The notes under the pieces: generated by a model
The model's database searches: none
Seen by the model: only the letters and a program-made list of their open reading frames with translations
Told to the model about the DNA's origin: nothing
Assembly: GCA_963709395.1 (NCBI GenBank)
Contig: CAVPWP010000001.1
Location: 1 to 64,000, forward strand
Source: CAVPWP01 sp963709395
GTDB lineage: Bacteria; Pseudomonadota; Alphaproteobacteria; Rhodobacterales; Rhodobacteraceae
Direction of reading: 5' to 3'
Length of the DNA stretch: 64,000 nucleotides
Part shown: positions 8,069-16,283 of the stretch, in pieces
Position numbering within the stretch: position 1 is the first letter of the stretch
Layout: the number at the start of each line of letters is the position of its first letter
Translations under genes and position numbers: made by a program

Positions 8069-8989
8069 CTATGGGGCCGGGGGCATCCGGTCCTTGGACG
8101 GTCCCGCGCCCGTCACGCGCAGAACCTCCGCCACTCCGGCCAATTGTTCGGCCAGCGGATTGGTGCGGCGCCAGATCATTCCGATTGTCCGGGAGGGGCG
8201 CGGCGGCTCGAAGCGGGCAACCGAAACCGGCGCGGCACGGGTCTCGACCGGCACCGCCATCTCGGGGATCAGCGTGACCCCCATTCCGGCACCCACCATC
8301 TGGACCAGCGTCGACAGCGTGCTTCCGTCCAGCATTTCCCGTGGAAGAACACTGCGCATGTCACAGAAGTCGAGCGCCTGATCGCGAAAGCAATGTCCCT
8401 CCTCGAGCAGGAGCAGCCGCATCTCGCGCAGGCGCCGGGCGCTTGGCACGGGCAGGTCGGCGTCGGTCTTCGGGCGAACCAGCACGAAATCCTCGGTGAA
8501 AAGCGGCACTTCGGTGAAGGCGGGCTCCGAGACGGGCAGGGCAAGGATCGCGGTGTCGAGGCGGCCATCGGAGAGCTCTTCGATCAGGCGCGGTGTCAGC
8601 GTCTCGCGCACCTGGATGTCGAGCCCGGGGTAAAGCCGCGTGAGGTCCGTGATGATGCGCGGCAGCAGGTAGGGCGCGATGGTGGGGATCACACCGATGC
8701 GCAGGCGTCCCGACAGCCGGCCGCCGGCAGCGCGCGCCATCTCGCCCAACTCGTCCACTGCGCGCAGGATCTCGCGGGCGCGGCTTGCGAAGGCGTCGCC
8801 GAAGCCGGTCAGACGCACCTGCCGGGCGCCGCGCTCGAAAAGAGCCATACCCAGTCCCGCCTCGAGATCGCGGATCTGCATCGACAGGGCCGGCTGGGAA
8901 ACGGCGCAGGCTTCCGCCGCGCGGCCGAAATGCCCGTGGCGGGCAAGTGCCTCGACATAGCGAAGCTGACGGATGGTGATGTTATTCAT
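8069..8989 (-). CDS. oxyR: hydrogen peroxide sensor, LysR-type regulator OxyR
   Basis: This is a LysR-family activator of 306 residues. The N-terminal winged helix-turn-helix spans about 1-60 (GRAAEACAVSQPALSMQIRDLE) and the effector domain about 90-295. Both redox cysteines of OxyR are present in the block GHCFRDQALDFC, at Cys200 and Cys209, matching Cys199 and Cys208 of Escherichia coli OxyR, which form the peroxide-induced disulfide. The gene is divergent from katG with 200 bp between the start codons, the classical arrangement for OxyR control of catalase-peroxidase. Its own ATG lies inside an inverted repeat of LysR-box form (8987-9003), which suggests autoregulation. Confidence 0.95.
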   Translation of the reverse strand: MNNITIRQLRYVEALARHGHFGRAAEACAVSQPALSMQIRDLEAGLGMALFERGARQVRLTGFGDAFASRAREILRAVDELGEMARAAGGRLSGRLRIGVIPTIAPYLLPRIITDLTRLYPGLDIQVRETLTPRLIEELSDGRLDTAILALPVSEPAFTEVPLFTEDFVLVRPKTDADLPVPSARRLREMRLLLLEEGHCFRDQALDFCDMRSVLPREMLDGSTLSTLVQMVGAGMGVTLIPEMAVPVETRAAPVSVARFEPPRPSRTIGMIWRRTNPLAEQLAGVAEVLRVTGAGPSKDRMPPAP

Positions 8990-9003
8990 AAGGTGATCTT
9001 ATG
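8987..9003. promoter_or_regulatory. LysR-type (T-N11-A) operator overlapping the oxyR start
   Basis: CATAAG-GTGAT-CTTATG is a perfect six-base dyad with a five-base spacer. It contains the LysR-type core T-N11-A (8989 and 9001). The left half is the oxyR start codon read from the minus strand. A regulator bound here would block oxyR initiation. Its assignment to OxyR is by position. Confidence 0.5.
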
Positions 9004-9189
9004 GCGCCGATCAGGACAATCAACTACTCCTCATGACTCGGATTTGATATGTGTCTGCCCGGAGAGTCGCATCGCCGCCATCCGGTGGCATCCTCGGACG
9101 CTGTGGCGTCCCGCAGACGCGTCCTCCACCGAATTCCGGGCCGCTCCACAATGACCGGCCCGCATTGCAAGCCACGATCGGAGAGAGCC

Positions 9190-11358
9190 ATGGATGGAAA
9201 CGATACCCCGGCAGGTAAATGCCCGGTGATGCACGGTGCGCTGACCACGACCAGCACGGACGTGATGGACTGGTGGCCGAATTCGCTCAACCTCGACATC
9301 CTGCATCAGCACGACACGAAAACGAACCCTCTTTCCGGTTTCGACTATCGTGAGGCGCTGAAGGACCTGGACGTCGATGCGCTCAAGGCCGATCTGCGCG
9401 CGCTGATGACCGACAGCCAGGATTGGTGGCCGGCCGACTGGGGTCACTACGGCGGGCTGATGATCCGCATGGCGTGGCACGCCGCGGGCACCTACCGCCA
9501 GCAGGACGGCCGCGGTGGAGGCGGCACCGGCAACCAGCGGTTTGCCCCGCTGAACTCCTGGCCCGACAACACCAACCTCGACAAGGCCCGCCGCCTGCTC
9601 TGGCCGGTCAAGAAGAAATACGGCAACAGCGTCAGCTGGGCCGACCTGATCCTTCTGGCCGGAAACGTCGCCTACGAGTCGATGGGCCTCAAGACCTACG
9701 GCTTCGCCTTCGGCCGCGAGGATATCTGGCATCCCGAGACGGACATCTACTGGGGCAGCGAAAAGGAATGGCTGGCACCATCGGACGGGCGCTACGAGGA
9801 TGTGGCGAACCCGTCGACGATGGAAAACCCGCTGGCCGCCGTGCAGATGGGGCTGATCTATGTGAACCCCGAAGGCGTGAACGGCCAGCCCGATCCGCTC
9901 AAGACCGCCGGTCAGGTGCGCGAGACCTTCGCCCGCATGGCGATGGATGACGAGGAAACCGCCGCCCTGACGGCGGGCGGTCACACGGTCGGAAAGACCC
10001 ACGGCAACGGTGACGCGGCCCTTCTCGGCCCCGCCCCAGAAGGTGCGGGGCTCGAAGAGCAGGGCCTGGGCTGGAACAACCACACCACGCGCGGCATCGG
10101 TCGTGACACCGTGACCAGCGGCATCGAGGGCGCCTGGACGACCCACCCGACGAAGTGGGACAACGGCTACTTCAAGCTTCTCTTCGGCTATGAGTGGGAA
10201 CTCAAGAAATCCCCAGCCGGCGCCTGGCAGTGGATGCCCGTCGACATCAAGGAAGAGGACATGCCGGTCGATGTCGAGGATCCGTCGATCCGGGTGATGC
10301 CGATCATGACCGACGCCGACATGGCGATGAAGATGGACCCGGCCTACCGCGCCATCTGCGAACGCTTCATGGCCGATCAGGACTATTTCTCGGACACCTT
10401 CGCACGGGCCTGGTTCAAGCTGACGCACCGGGACATGGGACCGAAGGCGCGCTGGGTCGGGCCGGAAGTGCCGTCCGAAGACCTGCTGTGGCAGGATCCG
10501 GTGCCGGCGGGCCGCGCCGACTACGACGTGGCGGCGGTCAAGGCCAAGATCGCAGCGGCGGGCCTGTCGGTGGCCGACATGGTCGCCACCGCCTGGGACA
10601 GCGCGCGCACCTTCCGCCAGTCGGACTATCGCGGCGGTGCCAATGGCGCGCGCATCCGGCTTGCCCCGCAGAAGGACTGGGCCGGCAACGAGCCCGAGCG
10701 TCTGGCGCGGGTTCTGTCCGTGCTCGAGCCGATCGCGGCGGAAACCGGCGCGTCGGTGGCGGATGTGATCGTTCTGGCGGGCAACCTAGGGGTCGAGCAG
10801 GCGGCGAAAGCCGCAGGCGTCGAGGTCCAGGTGCCGTTCGCGCCCGGTCGCGGCGACGCCACCGCCGAGATGACGGATGCCGACAGCTTCTCGGTGCTCG
10901 AACCTCTGGCCGATGGGTTCCGCAACTGGATGAAGAAGGACTATGTCGTCTCGGCCGAGGAACTGATGCTCGACCGCGCCCAGCTGATGGGGCTGACCGC
11001 GCCCGAGATGACCGTCCTTGTCGGCGGCATGCGGGCGATGGGCACGAACCATGGCGGTACGGCGCATGGCGTTCTGACCGACCGCGCCGGCGCGCTGACC
11101 ACCGATTTCTTCGTGAACCTGACCGACATGGCGTGGAAGTGGGTGCCGAAGGGAACCAACCTTTACGAGATCGTCGATCGCAAGACCGGCGATGTGAAGT
11201 GGACCGCGACGCGGGTCGATCTCGTGTTCGGCTCGAACTCGATCCTGCGGGCCTATGCCGAGCTTTACGCCCAGGACGATGCCGGCGCGAAGTTCGTGCA
11301 CGATTTCGTGGCCGCCTGGACCAAGGTGATGAACGCCGACCGGTTCGATCTTTCGTAG
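9190..11358 (+). CDS. katG: catalase-peroxidase KatG
   Basis: This bifunctional haem catalase-peroxidase of 722 residues removes hydrogen peroxide and oxidises small donors. The distal haem motif MIRMAWHAAGTYR gives Arg93, Trp96 and His97. The proximal His lies in GGHTVGKTHG. The Met-Tyr-Trp cross-link partners are all present (Trp96, the Tyr of LIYVNPEG, the Met of ETFARMAMDD). Both the N-terminal catalytic and the C-terminal degenerate peroxidase domains are complete, matching the family length. I start at the ATG at 9190, behind a GGAGAGA ribosome site, not at the in-frame upstream codon at 9049. Divergent oxyR and a downstream terminator make this a monocistronic peroxide-response gene. 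Confidence 0.97.
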   Translation: MDGNDTPAGKCPVMHGALTTTSTDVMDWWPNSLNLDILHQHDTKTNPLSGFDYREALKDLDVDALKADLRALMTDSQDWWPADWGHYGGLMIRMAWHAAGTYRQQDGRGGGGTGNQRFAPLNSWPDNTNLDKARRLLWPVKKKYGNSVSWADLILLAGNVAYESMGLKTYGFAFGREDIWHPETDIYWGSEKEWLAPSDGRYEDVANPSTMENPLAAVQMGLIYVNPEGVNGQPDPLKTAGQVRETFARMAMDDEETAALTAGGHTVGKTHGNGDAALLGPAPEGAGLEEQGLGWNNHTTRGIGRDTVTSGIEGAWTTHPTKWDNGYFKLLFGYEWELKKSPAGAWQWMPVDIKEEDMPVDVEDPSIRVMPIMTDADMAMKMDPAYRAICERFMADQDYFSDTFARAWFKLTHRDMGPKARWVGPEVPSEDLLWQDPVPAGRADYDVAAVKAKIAAAGLSVADMVATAWDSARTFRQSDYRGGANGARIRLAPQKDWAGNEPERLARVLSVLEPIAAETGASVADVIVLAGNLGVEQAAKAAGVEVQVPFAPGRGDATAEMTDADSFSVLEPLADGFRNWMKKDYVVSAEELMLDRAQLMGLTAPEMTVLVGGMRAMGTNHGGTAHGVLTDRAGALTTDFFVNLTDMAWKWVPKGTNLYEIVDRKTGDVKWTATRVDLVFGSNSILRAYAELYAQDDAGAKFVHDFVAAWTKVMNADRFDLS

Positions 11359-11381
11359 GACCCGTCTTTGGTTCGAACAGG

Positions 11382-11415
11382 AAGGGCGCGGCGGGTGACT
11401 GTCGCGCCCTTTTTC
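11382..11415 (+). terminator. intrinsic terminator of katG
   Basis: AAGGGCGCG (11382-11390) pairs perfectly with CGCGCCCTT (11403-11411) around a 12-base loop and is followed by TTTTC. It starts 24 bases after the katG stop. Confidence 0.85.
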
Positions 11416-11423
11416 TGTCCGTG

Positions 11424-12234
11424 TCAGGCTGTTCTGCGGCAAGCCGCAACTGTCGCTTCAGGGCTTTCGTCACGCAGGAGCCGCGACCAGGTTTCCGGGG
11501 GCAGGGCGCCGCGGACCACGGTGCGTCCGATCACGGCACCTGGTGTTCCGGGCAGTTCCAGAAGGCGGGCCAGGGCAAGGCTGCGCGCGATTTCGCCAGT
11601 CACCGCGTCGGACTGGGCAAGGGCGACAAGACGCGTCGCCATCAAGGCCGATGCCATTGGCCAAGGATCCAAGGTAGGCCGCATCGGCCACCACCGCGCT
11701 GCGCATCAGACGGGCGCGAAACGCAGCATAGGCGCCAAGGTCTCTGGCCGCCAGCGCCCCGCGCGCCGCCACGACCGAGGTCGGGCCGAGGATGGGTAGT
11801 TCGTGCCAATAGAGCGTGACCGCTCTGTCCTGTGACGCGACCCATTGCACCAGTTCAGGCTCACTCCGTCGGCAGACGGCGCAGTTGTAGTCGGTGAACA
11901 CGGCCAGCGGGACGCTGTTCCCGTCCCAACCCGGAAAGAGAGCCGCGCAGACATCGGCGCGCACCGACGCCATGTCCGGGGCGGGCAGGGCGGTGTCGTC
12001 CGGGGGTCCAAGGCCGACCAGCGGGTCGAAGGCCCGCGTCAGTCCCTCGCCCTCGATCCGCCGAAAGCCGGGAAGCGCGGGCAGGGGTTCGACCTCGAGC
12101 GGGACGAACCGGCGCAGCGCCGGAGGAAGAAGCGCCGCCGCGCCGACAAGCCCCGCCAGAAGCACAAGCGCGCCGCGGCGGCCGCTACGTGACGGCCGGG
12201 AGGTGTCGGAAGACGGGGGATCGGCATCGCGCAT
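11424..12234 (-). CDS. DsbA-like thioredoxin-fold protein (frameshifted in this sequence)
   Basis: This is a membrane-anchored thioredoxin-fold oxidoreductase of the DsbA family. The first frame (from ATG 12234) gives a hydrophobic anchor near residues 18-40, then FTDYNCAVCRRSEPELV with the CxxC active site CAVC, and reads to LGSLANGIGLDGD. The natural continuation, RLVALAQSDAVTGEIARS and GTPGAVIGRTVVRGALP (the cis-Pro loop), is in another frame ending at 11424. A single extra base near 11635 joins them: removing one G turns GACGCGT into GACCGT and restores LDGDRLVALA. Since both halves keep full family similarity, a sequence error is as likely as a recent mutation. It probably assists periplasmic disulfide chemistry. 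Confidence 0.7.
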
Positions 12235-12317
12235 GCCACGGTGGTCGCACAATAACGCGGGGCGGGAAAGTGATCCCGCCCCGGTTTGCCTGCCGCCTGC
12301 CTTATCGTGATCCGGGC

Positions 12318-12884
12318 TCAGCCACCCCAGACGCGGATCGGACCACAATCCATGTGGACGAAATTCGACCGCGAGTATTTGCCGACGCCGCCCGCCGAAC
12401 AGGCCGCCGCCGCGCGGGCCATCTGCTGCACCGACCGGCCCTGCATCCGCAGATCGGCCGCCTGGCCCTTCATGTGAAGCGAATTGCGGGCCACGCCGCT
12501 GGACCTGCTGCGCAGGAGGGCGTTGGTCTCGGGCGAACGATAGCCCGACAGCATCATGTAGGGTTCGTCCGCGTCCAGCAGGCTGTGCGAGGCCGCGAAG
12601 ATATCAAGAGCGCGGGTGTCGATCTTGGTGACCTGCCCGCTGCGCCAGTCGCGCATGAAGTGGTTCACTTCGGCCAGTGCTTCGGGAATGTAATCGCCAT
12701 CGATCCAGTAGATCGTGTCGATCTTCTCCCCCGTGCGGCCGGAATACATGCTGATCCGTCGGATGTCCCCGGCCCCCCGCAGGAACCCGAAGGCATTCGC
12801 GTAGGTCGGGGCTGCGGCCACGGTCGTTGCGGCAAATGCCTGCAAGAGGCCGCGCCTTGAAAGGCGTGCGTTTGAAGCTGTCAT
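12318..12884 (-). CDS. Tat-exported DUF882 / YcbK-like murein metalloenzyme
   Basis: The protein has 188 residues from the ATG at 12884. The N-terminus carries a twin-arginine signal (SRRGLLQAFAATTVAAAP) ending near residue 30. The body matches DUF882 (peptidase M15-like, LAS superfamily): a SGYRSPETNALLR motif, the His/Asp zinc ligands in SLHMKGQAADLRM and the final His of FVHMDCGPIR. Such proteins are thought to trim or bind peptidoglycan peptides. It is divergent from an L,D-transpeptidase gene across a 304-bp shared promoter region, which supports a joint role in peptidoglycan remodelling. Confidence 0.85.
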   Translation of the reverse strand: MTASNARLSRRGLLQAFAATTVAAAPTYANAFGFLRGAGDIRRISMYSGRTGEKIDTIYWIDGDYIPEALAEVNHFMRDWRSGQVTKIDTRALDIFAASHSLLDADEPYMMLSGYRSPETNALLRSRSSGVARNSLHMKGQAADLRMQGRSVQQMARAAAACSAGGVGKYSRSNFVHMDCGPIRVWGG

Positions 12885-13188
12885 GTCCCGTCTATGTGTC
12901 CTGTCGCCTACCTGCATGTGCCGCTTTGCGCAGCTTTTTTCACCTCATCCCCAGGCGTGAGTATCGTATGCCACAGGCTTTCCCGGTCACCAAGCGCCCC
13001 GGCAGCGAAAAACGCACGCGTTGCGCGAGTCGGCGAAAAATCGCCCAAGATGCGCCTTAATCGCGCAGAAAGGTTAATCCGCCATGAGCGTTGCAGAGAT
13101 GCCATCCCCCGGTCATCTTTCGCAAAAGTGAGTGGACAGGCCGCGGCCTTTCCCAAGACAATTGATTGCAAATGCAGGTATTCAGAGC
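12885..13188. other. intergenic region between divergent murein genes
   Basis: These 304 bases hold the divergent promoters of the DUF882 and L,D-transpeptidase genes. Two TTAAT elements at 13057-13061 and 13074-13078 are 13 bases apart, too far for a CtrA site (7 bases). I see no convincing ORF or RNA. Confidence 0.5.
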
Positions 13189-14847
13189 ATGATCATGGTT
13201 TCCAGAACTGTCGCGTACGCCCGTCGCCCGCTTGGGCTGCCCGGTTTTTCAGCACGGGCACTCACAGCCCTGTGCCTGGCCATCGTGATGCTCTGCGCCA
13301 CCGTCATGACGGCATCGGCGCAGTCGGCCGCCTTCCGCCAGGCAGTGGCCGAGGCCGCCGCCAGTGACCGCGACATCGCCGCCTTCTACCAGGCGACGGG
13401 TTATGCCCCGGTCTGGACCGGCAGCAGACAGCGTGACGGGCAGCGGCGCGAGGCCCTGCTCCGGGCTGTGACCGAGGCGGGGGATCATGGCCTGCCCGAG
13501 GGACGCTATGACGCCGACCTGATCGCCACGAACATCCGCGCGGTGCGGAGCGAGGCCGATCTGGGCCGGCTCGAGGTCGAGTTGAGCCGGATCTTCCTGC
13601 GCTACGCCCGGGACGTGCAGACCGGCCTTCTGACCCCGTCCCGCGTCGATGCGGACATCGTGCGCGAGGTGCCGCTGCGCAGCCGCGAGGGTCTGCTGAA
13701 CGCCTTTTCACAATCGACCCCCGCAGCCTTCATCAAGGCACTGCCCCCGAAATCGCCCGAATACACGCGCCTTATGAAGGTGAAGATCCAGCTTGAGCGG
13801 ACGCTGGGCGACGGCGGCTGGGGCCCCACTGTGCCCGCCGGGAACACGCTGCGCCCGGGCGAAAGCAGCCAGGCCGTGGTGGCGCTGCGCAACCGCCTCA
13901 TCGCGATGGGATACCTGGGGCGCACGGCGACCACCGCCTATGACGCCAAGATGCAGTCGGCCGTCGCCACCTTCCAGCGCGACCACGGGCTGACGCCCGA
14001 TGGCGTCGCCGGCCCGTCGACTCTTGAAGAGATCAACACGCCCGTCGAACGGCGGCTTACGCAGGTGATGGTCGCGATGGAGCGGGAACGCTGGATGAAC
14101 CATCCCGACGGGCGCGGAAAGACCCATATCTGGGTGAACCTGCCCGATTTCCACATGCAACTGATCGACAACGGCAAGGTCACGTTCGAGACCCGCGCGG
14201 TGGTGGGCGAGCGCCGGACAGACAAGCGCACGCCCGAATTCTCGGACATGATGCGCTATATGGAGATCAACCCGGACTGGACCGTGCCACGGTCGATCCT
14301 GGGGCGCGACTATCTGCCGAGGTTCAAGCAGAACCCCAACGCCGCGCGCTATCTGCAACTGATCGACTCCAGCGGTCGCGAGGTGTCGCGTGATGCGATC
14401 GACTTCAGCCAGTACACCGAACGGACCTTTCCCTTCACCGTGCGGCAGGCACCGGGCGACGCGAATGCCCTTGGCCGGGTGAAGTTCATGTTCCCCAACC
14501 CGCATGCGATCTATCTGCACGACACACCGGCGAAGGAGCTGTTTTCGCGCGAGGTGCGGGCCTATTCGTCGGGCTGCATCCGCCTCAACGATCCGTTCGA
14601 CTTCGCTTACGAACTTCTGTCGCGTCAGATGTCGAACCCCAAGCCCTATTTCGATGGTATCCTTGCCACCGGGCGGCAGACGCGGGTCGACCTCCAGACG
14701 CCGATCCCGGTGCATCTGGTCTATCGCACCGCCTTCACCGACGCGAAGGGCAACGTCCAGTACCGCCGCGACTTCTACGGCCGCGACGCCGCGATCTGGG
14801 ACGCCATGGTCGACGCCGGGGTGGCGCTGCGCGCGGTTCGGAGCTAG
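13189..14847 (+). CDS. L,D-transpeptidase, YcbB/LdtD-type
   Basis: This periplasmic peptidoglycan cross-linking enzyme has 552 residues and makes 3-3 (L,D) meso-DAP bridges. A signal sequence covers about 1-45 (ending TASAQS). A catalytic-domain insert region precedes a peptidoglycan-binding domain (about 222-285, PGESSQAVVALRNRLIAMGYL region). The YkuD domain follows with HDTPAKELF and the catalytic motif SSGCIRL, Cys463. Length and domain order match LdtD/YcbB. Start at ATG 13189 (or ATG 13195) after AGG at about ten bases. It is followed within 32 bp by lpxD, so the two may share a transcript. Confidence 0.92.
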   Translation: MIMVSRTVAYARRPLGLPGFSARALTALCLAIVMLCATVMTASAQSAAFRQAVAEAAASDRDIAAFYQATGYAPVWTGSRQRDGQRREALLRAVTEAGDHGLPEGRYDADLIATNIRAVRSEADLGRLEVELSRIFLRYARDVQTGLLTPSRVDADIVREVPLRSREGLLNAFSQSTPAAFIKALPPKSPEYTRLMKVKIQLERTLGDGGWGPTVPAGNTLRPGESSQAVVALRNRLIAMGYLGRTATTAYDAKMQSAVATFQRDHGLTPDGVAGPSTLEEINTPVERRLTQVMVAMERERWMNHPDGRGKTHIWVNLPDFHMQLIDNGKVTFETRAVVGERRTDKRTPEFSDMMRYMEINPDWTVPRSILGRDYLPRFKQNPNAARYLQLIDSSGREVSRDAIDFSQYTERTFPFTVRQAPGDANALGRVKFMFPNPHAIYLHDTPAKELFSREVRAYSSGCIRLNDPFDFAYELLSRQMSNPKPYFDGILATGRQTRVDLQTPIPVHLVYRTAFTDAKGNVQYRRDFYGRDAAIWDAMVDAGVALRAVRS

Positions 14848-14879
14848 ACCCGGCCCCGGAGATCATCCGGGTCCGCACC

Positions 14880-15974
14880 ATGGCACACAGCATCGAAGAC
14901 ATCGCGCGCGCATTGGGGGCCACGGCCTTCGGTGACACCGGCATTGCGATCACCGGCGCAGCCGAGCCCGCGATGGCAGGACCCTCGGATCTCGCGCTGG
15001 CGATGACCCCGGACTATGCCGAGGGCCTGTCGCAGGGCCGCGCGCGGGCGGCCATCGTCTGGGACGGGGCCGACTGGCAGGCGCTGGGGCTCGAGGCGGC
15101 GCTTGTCGTGCCGCGTCCGCGCTATGCGATGTCGGGCGTCACCCGGCTGCTCGATCCCGGCCCGCAGATCGCGCCCGGCATCCATCCGATGGCCATCGTG
15201 GACCCCACCGCCCGGATCGGCGCTGGGGCGGCCATCGGTCCCTTCGTGACCGTTGGGGCCGAGGCCCGGATCGGGGCGCGGGCGCGCATCGCCTCGCATG
15301 TCTCGATCGGAGTGGGGGCGCAGCTGGGCGACGACGCGCTGCTGCTCGAAGGCGTGCGGATCGGCGCGCGGGTGAGTATCGGCGACCGGTTCATCGCCCA
15401 ACCCGGCGCGGTCGTCGGCGCCGACGGGTTCTCCTTCGTCACGCCCGAGAAATCCGGGGTCGAGGCCGCGCGCGAAAGCCTTGGCCAGCGCGAGGGCGCA
15501 GTCGCCGCCCAAAGCTGGACCCGCATTCATTCGCTGGGCGGGGTCGAGATCGGAGACGATGTCGAGTTGGGCGCGAACGCCACCATCGACAGGGGCACCA
15601 TCCGCGCCACCCAGGTTGGATCGGGCACCAAGCTCGACAACCTTGTCCACCTTGGCCACAACGTCGTTGTGGGGCGCGATTGTCTTCTCTGCGGGCAGGT
15701 CGGCATCGCTGGATCGGCCCGGATCGGGGACCGCGTGGTCCTTGGCGGACAGTGTGGCGTCAGCGACAACATCTTCGTGGGCGACGACGTTGTGGCGGGC
15801 GGGGCCACCAAGATCTTCACCAATGCGCCCGCCGGCCGGGTGCTTCTGGGCAGCCCGGCGATGAAGATGGAGGTGCATGTCGAGGCGATGAAGAACCTCC
15901 GCCGTCTGCCGCGCCTTTTCCGTCAGGTCGCCGAGCTTCAGAAAGCGGTTTCAAAGCCGGGCGAGAATGACTAA
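14880..15974 (+). CDS. lpxD: UDP-3-O-(3-hydroxyacyl)glucosamine N-acyltransferase LpxD
   Basis: This is the third enzyme of lipid A synthesis, transferring a 3-hydroxyacyl chain from ACP to the 2-amino group of UDP-3-O-acylglucosamine. The 364 residues comprise an N-terminal uridine-binding domain (1-100) and a left-handed beta-helix of hexapeptide repeats (IGxGaxI pattern, about 105-320). The catalytic His is His260 in HLGHNVVVG. A C-terminal helix region may hold ACP. In most Proteobacteria lpxD lies in the bamA-fabZ-lpxA cluster; here that cluster is at 36339-42672 and lacks it, while lpxD is grouped with an ACP and a ketoacyl synthase. Confidence 0.95.
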   Translation: MAHSIEDIARALGATAFGDTGIAITGAAEPAMAGPSDLALAMTPDYAEGLSQGRARAAIVWDGADWQALGLEAALVVPRPRYAMSGVTRLLDPGPQIAPGIHPMAIVDPTARIGAGAAIGPFVTVGAEARIGARARIASHVSIGVGAQLGDDALLLEGVRIGARVSIGDRFIAQPGAVVGADGFSFVTPEKSGVEAARESLGQREGAVAAQSWTRIHSLGGVEIGDDVELGANATIDRGTIRATQVGSGTKLDNLVHLGHNVVVGRDCLLCGQVGIAGSARIGDRVVLGGQCGVSDNIFVGDDVVAGGATKIFTNAPAGRVLLGSPAMKMEVHVEAMKNLRRLPRLFRQVAELQKAVSKPGEND

Positions 15975-16006
15975 ATGACCCGCAACCGTCGAGCGGAAAG
16001 ACCAGA

Positions 16007-16273
16007 ATGGCCGAGAGTGTTGCGGACAAGGTGATCGCCATCGTTGCCGAGCAGGCCGTGCTCGAACCCGGCGACGTGACCATGGACCAGACACCCGCCG
16101 ACCTGGGCATCGACAGCCTGGGACTGGTCGAGGCGATCTTCTCGATCGAGGAGGCCTTCGACATCCAGATCCCGTTCAACGCCAACGAACCCGAAAAGTC
16201 GGAGTTCGATATCTCATCGGTCGCCGCGATCATCCGCGCTGTCGAAGGGCTCATCGCCGAGCAGAAGGCGTGA
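16007..16273 (+). CDS. acyl carrier protein (specialised, next to lpxD)
   Basis: The protein is 88 residues, acidic and helical, with the phosphopantetheine attachment motif GIDSLGLVE (Ser37). It differs from housekeeping AcpP in its longer loop (IPFNANEPEKSEFDIS) before helix III. It is 32 bp after lpxD and 10 bp before a ketoacyl synthase, so it probably delivers a particular 3-hydroxy or long acyl chain, analogous to AcpXL in rhizobia. That analogy is from gene context; sequence identity to AcpXL is not obvious. Confidence 0.85.
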   Translation: MAESVADKVIAIVAEQAVLEPGDVTMDQTPADLGIDSLGLVEAIFSIEEAFDIQIPFNANEPEKSEFDISSVAAIIRAVEGLIAEQKA

Positions 16274-16283
16274 CGGTCCGGCA

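Noticed and set aside
13057..13078. Possible CtrA site with two TTAAT words
   Set aside because: The spacing is 13 bases; CtrA sites need TTAA-N7-TTAA.
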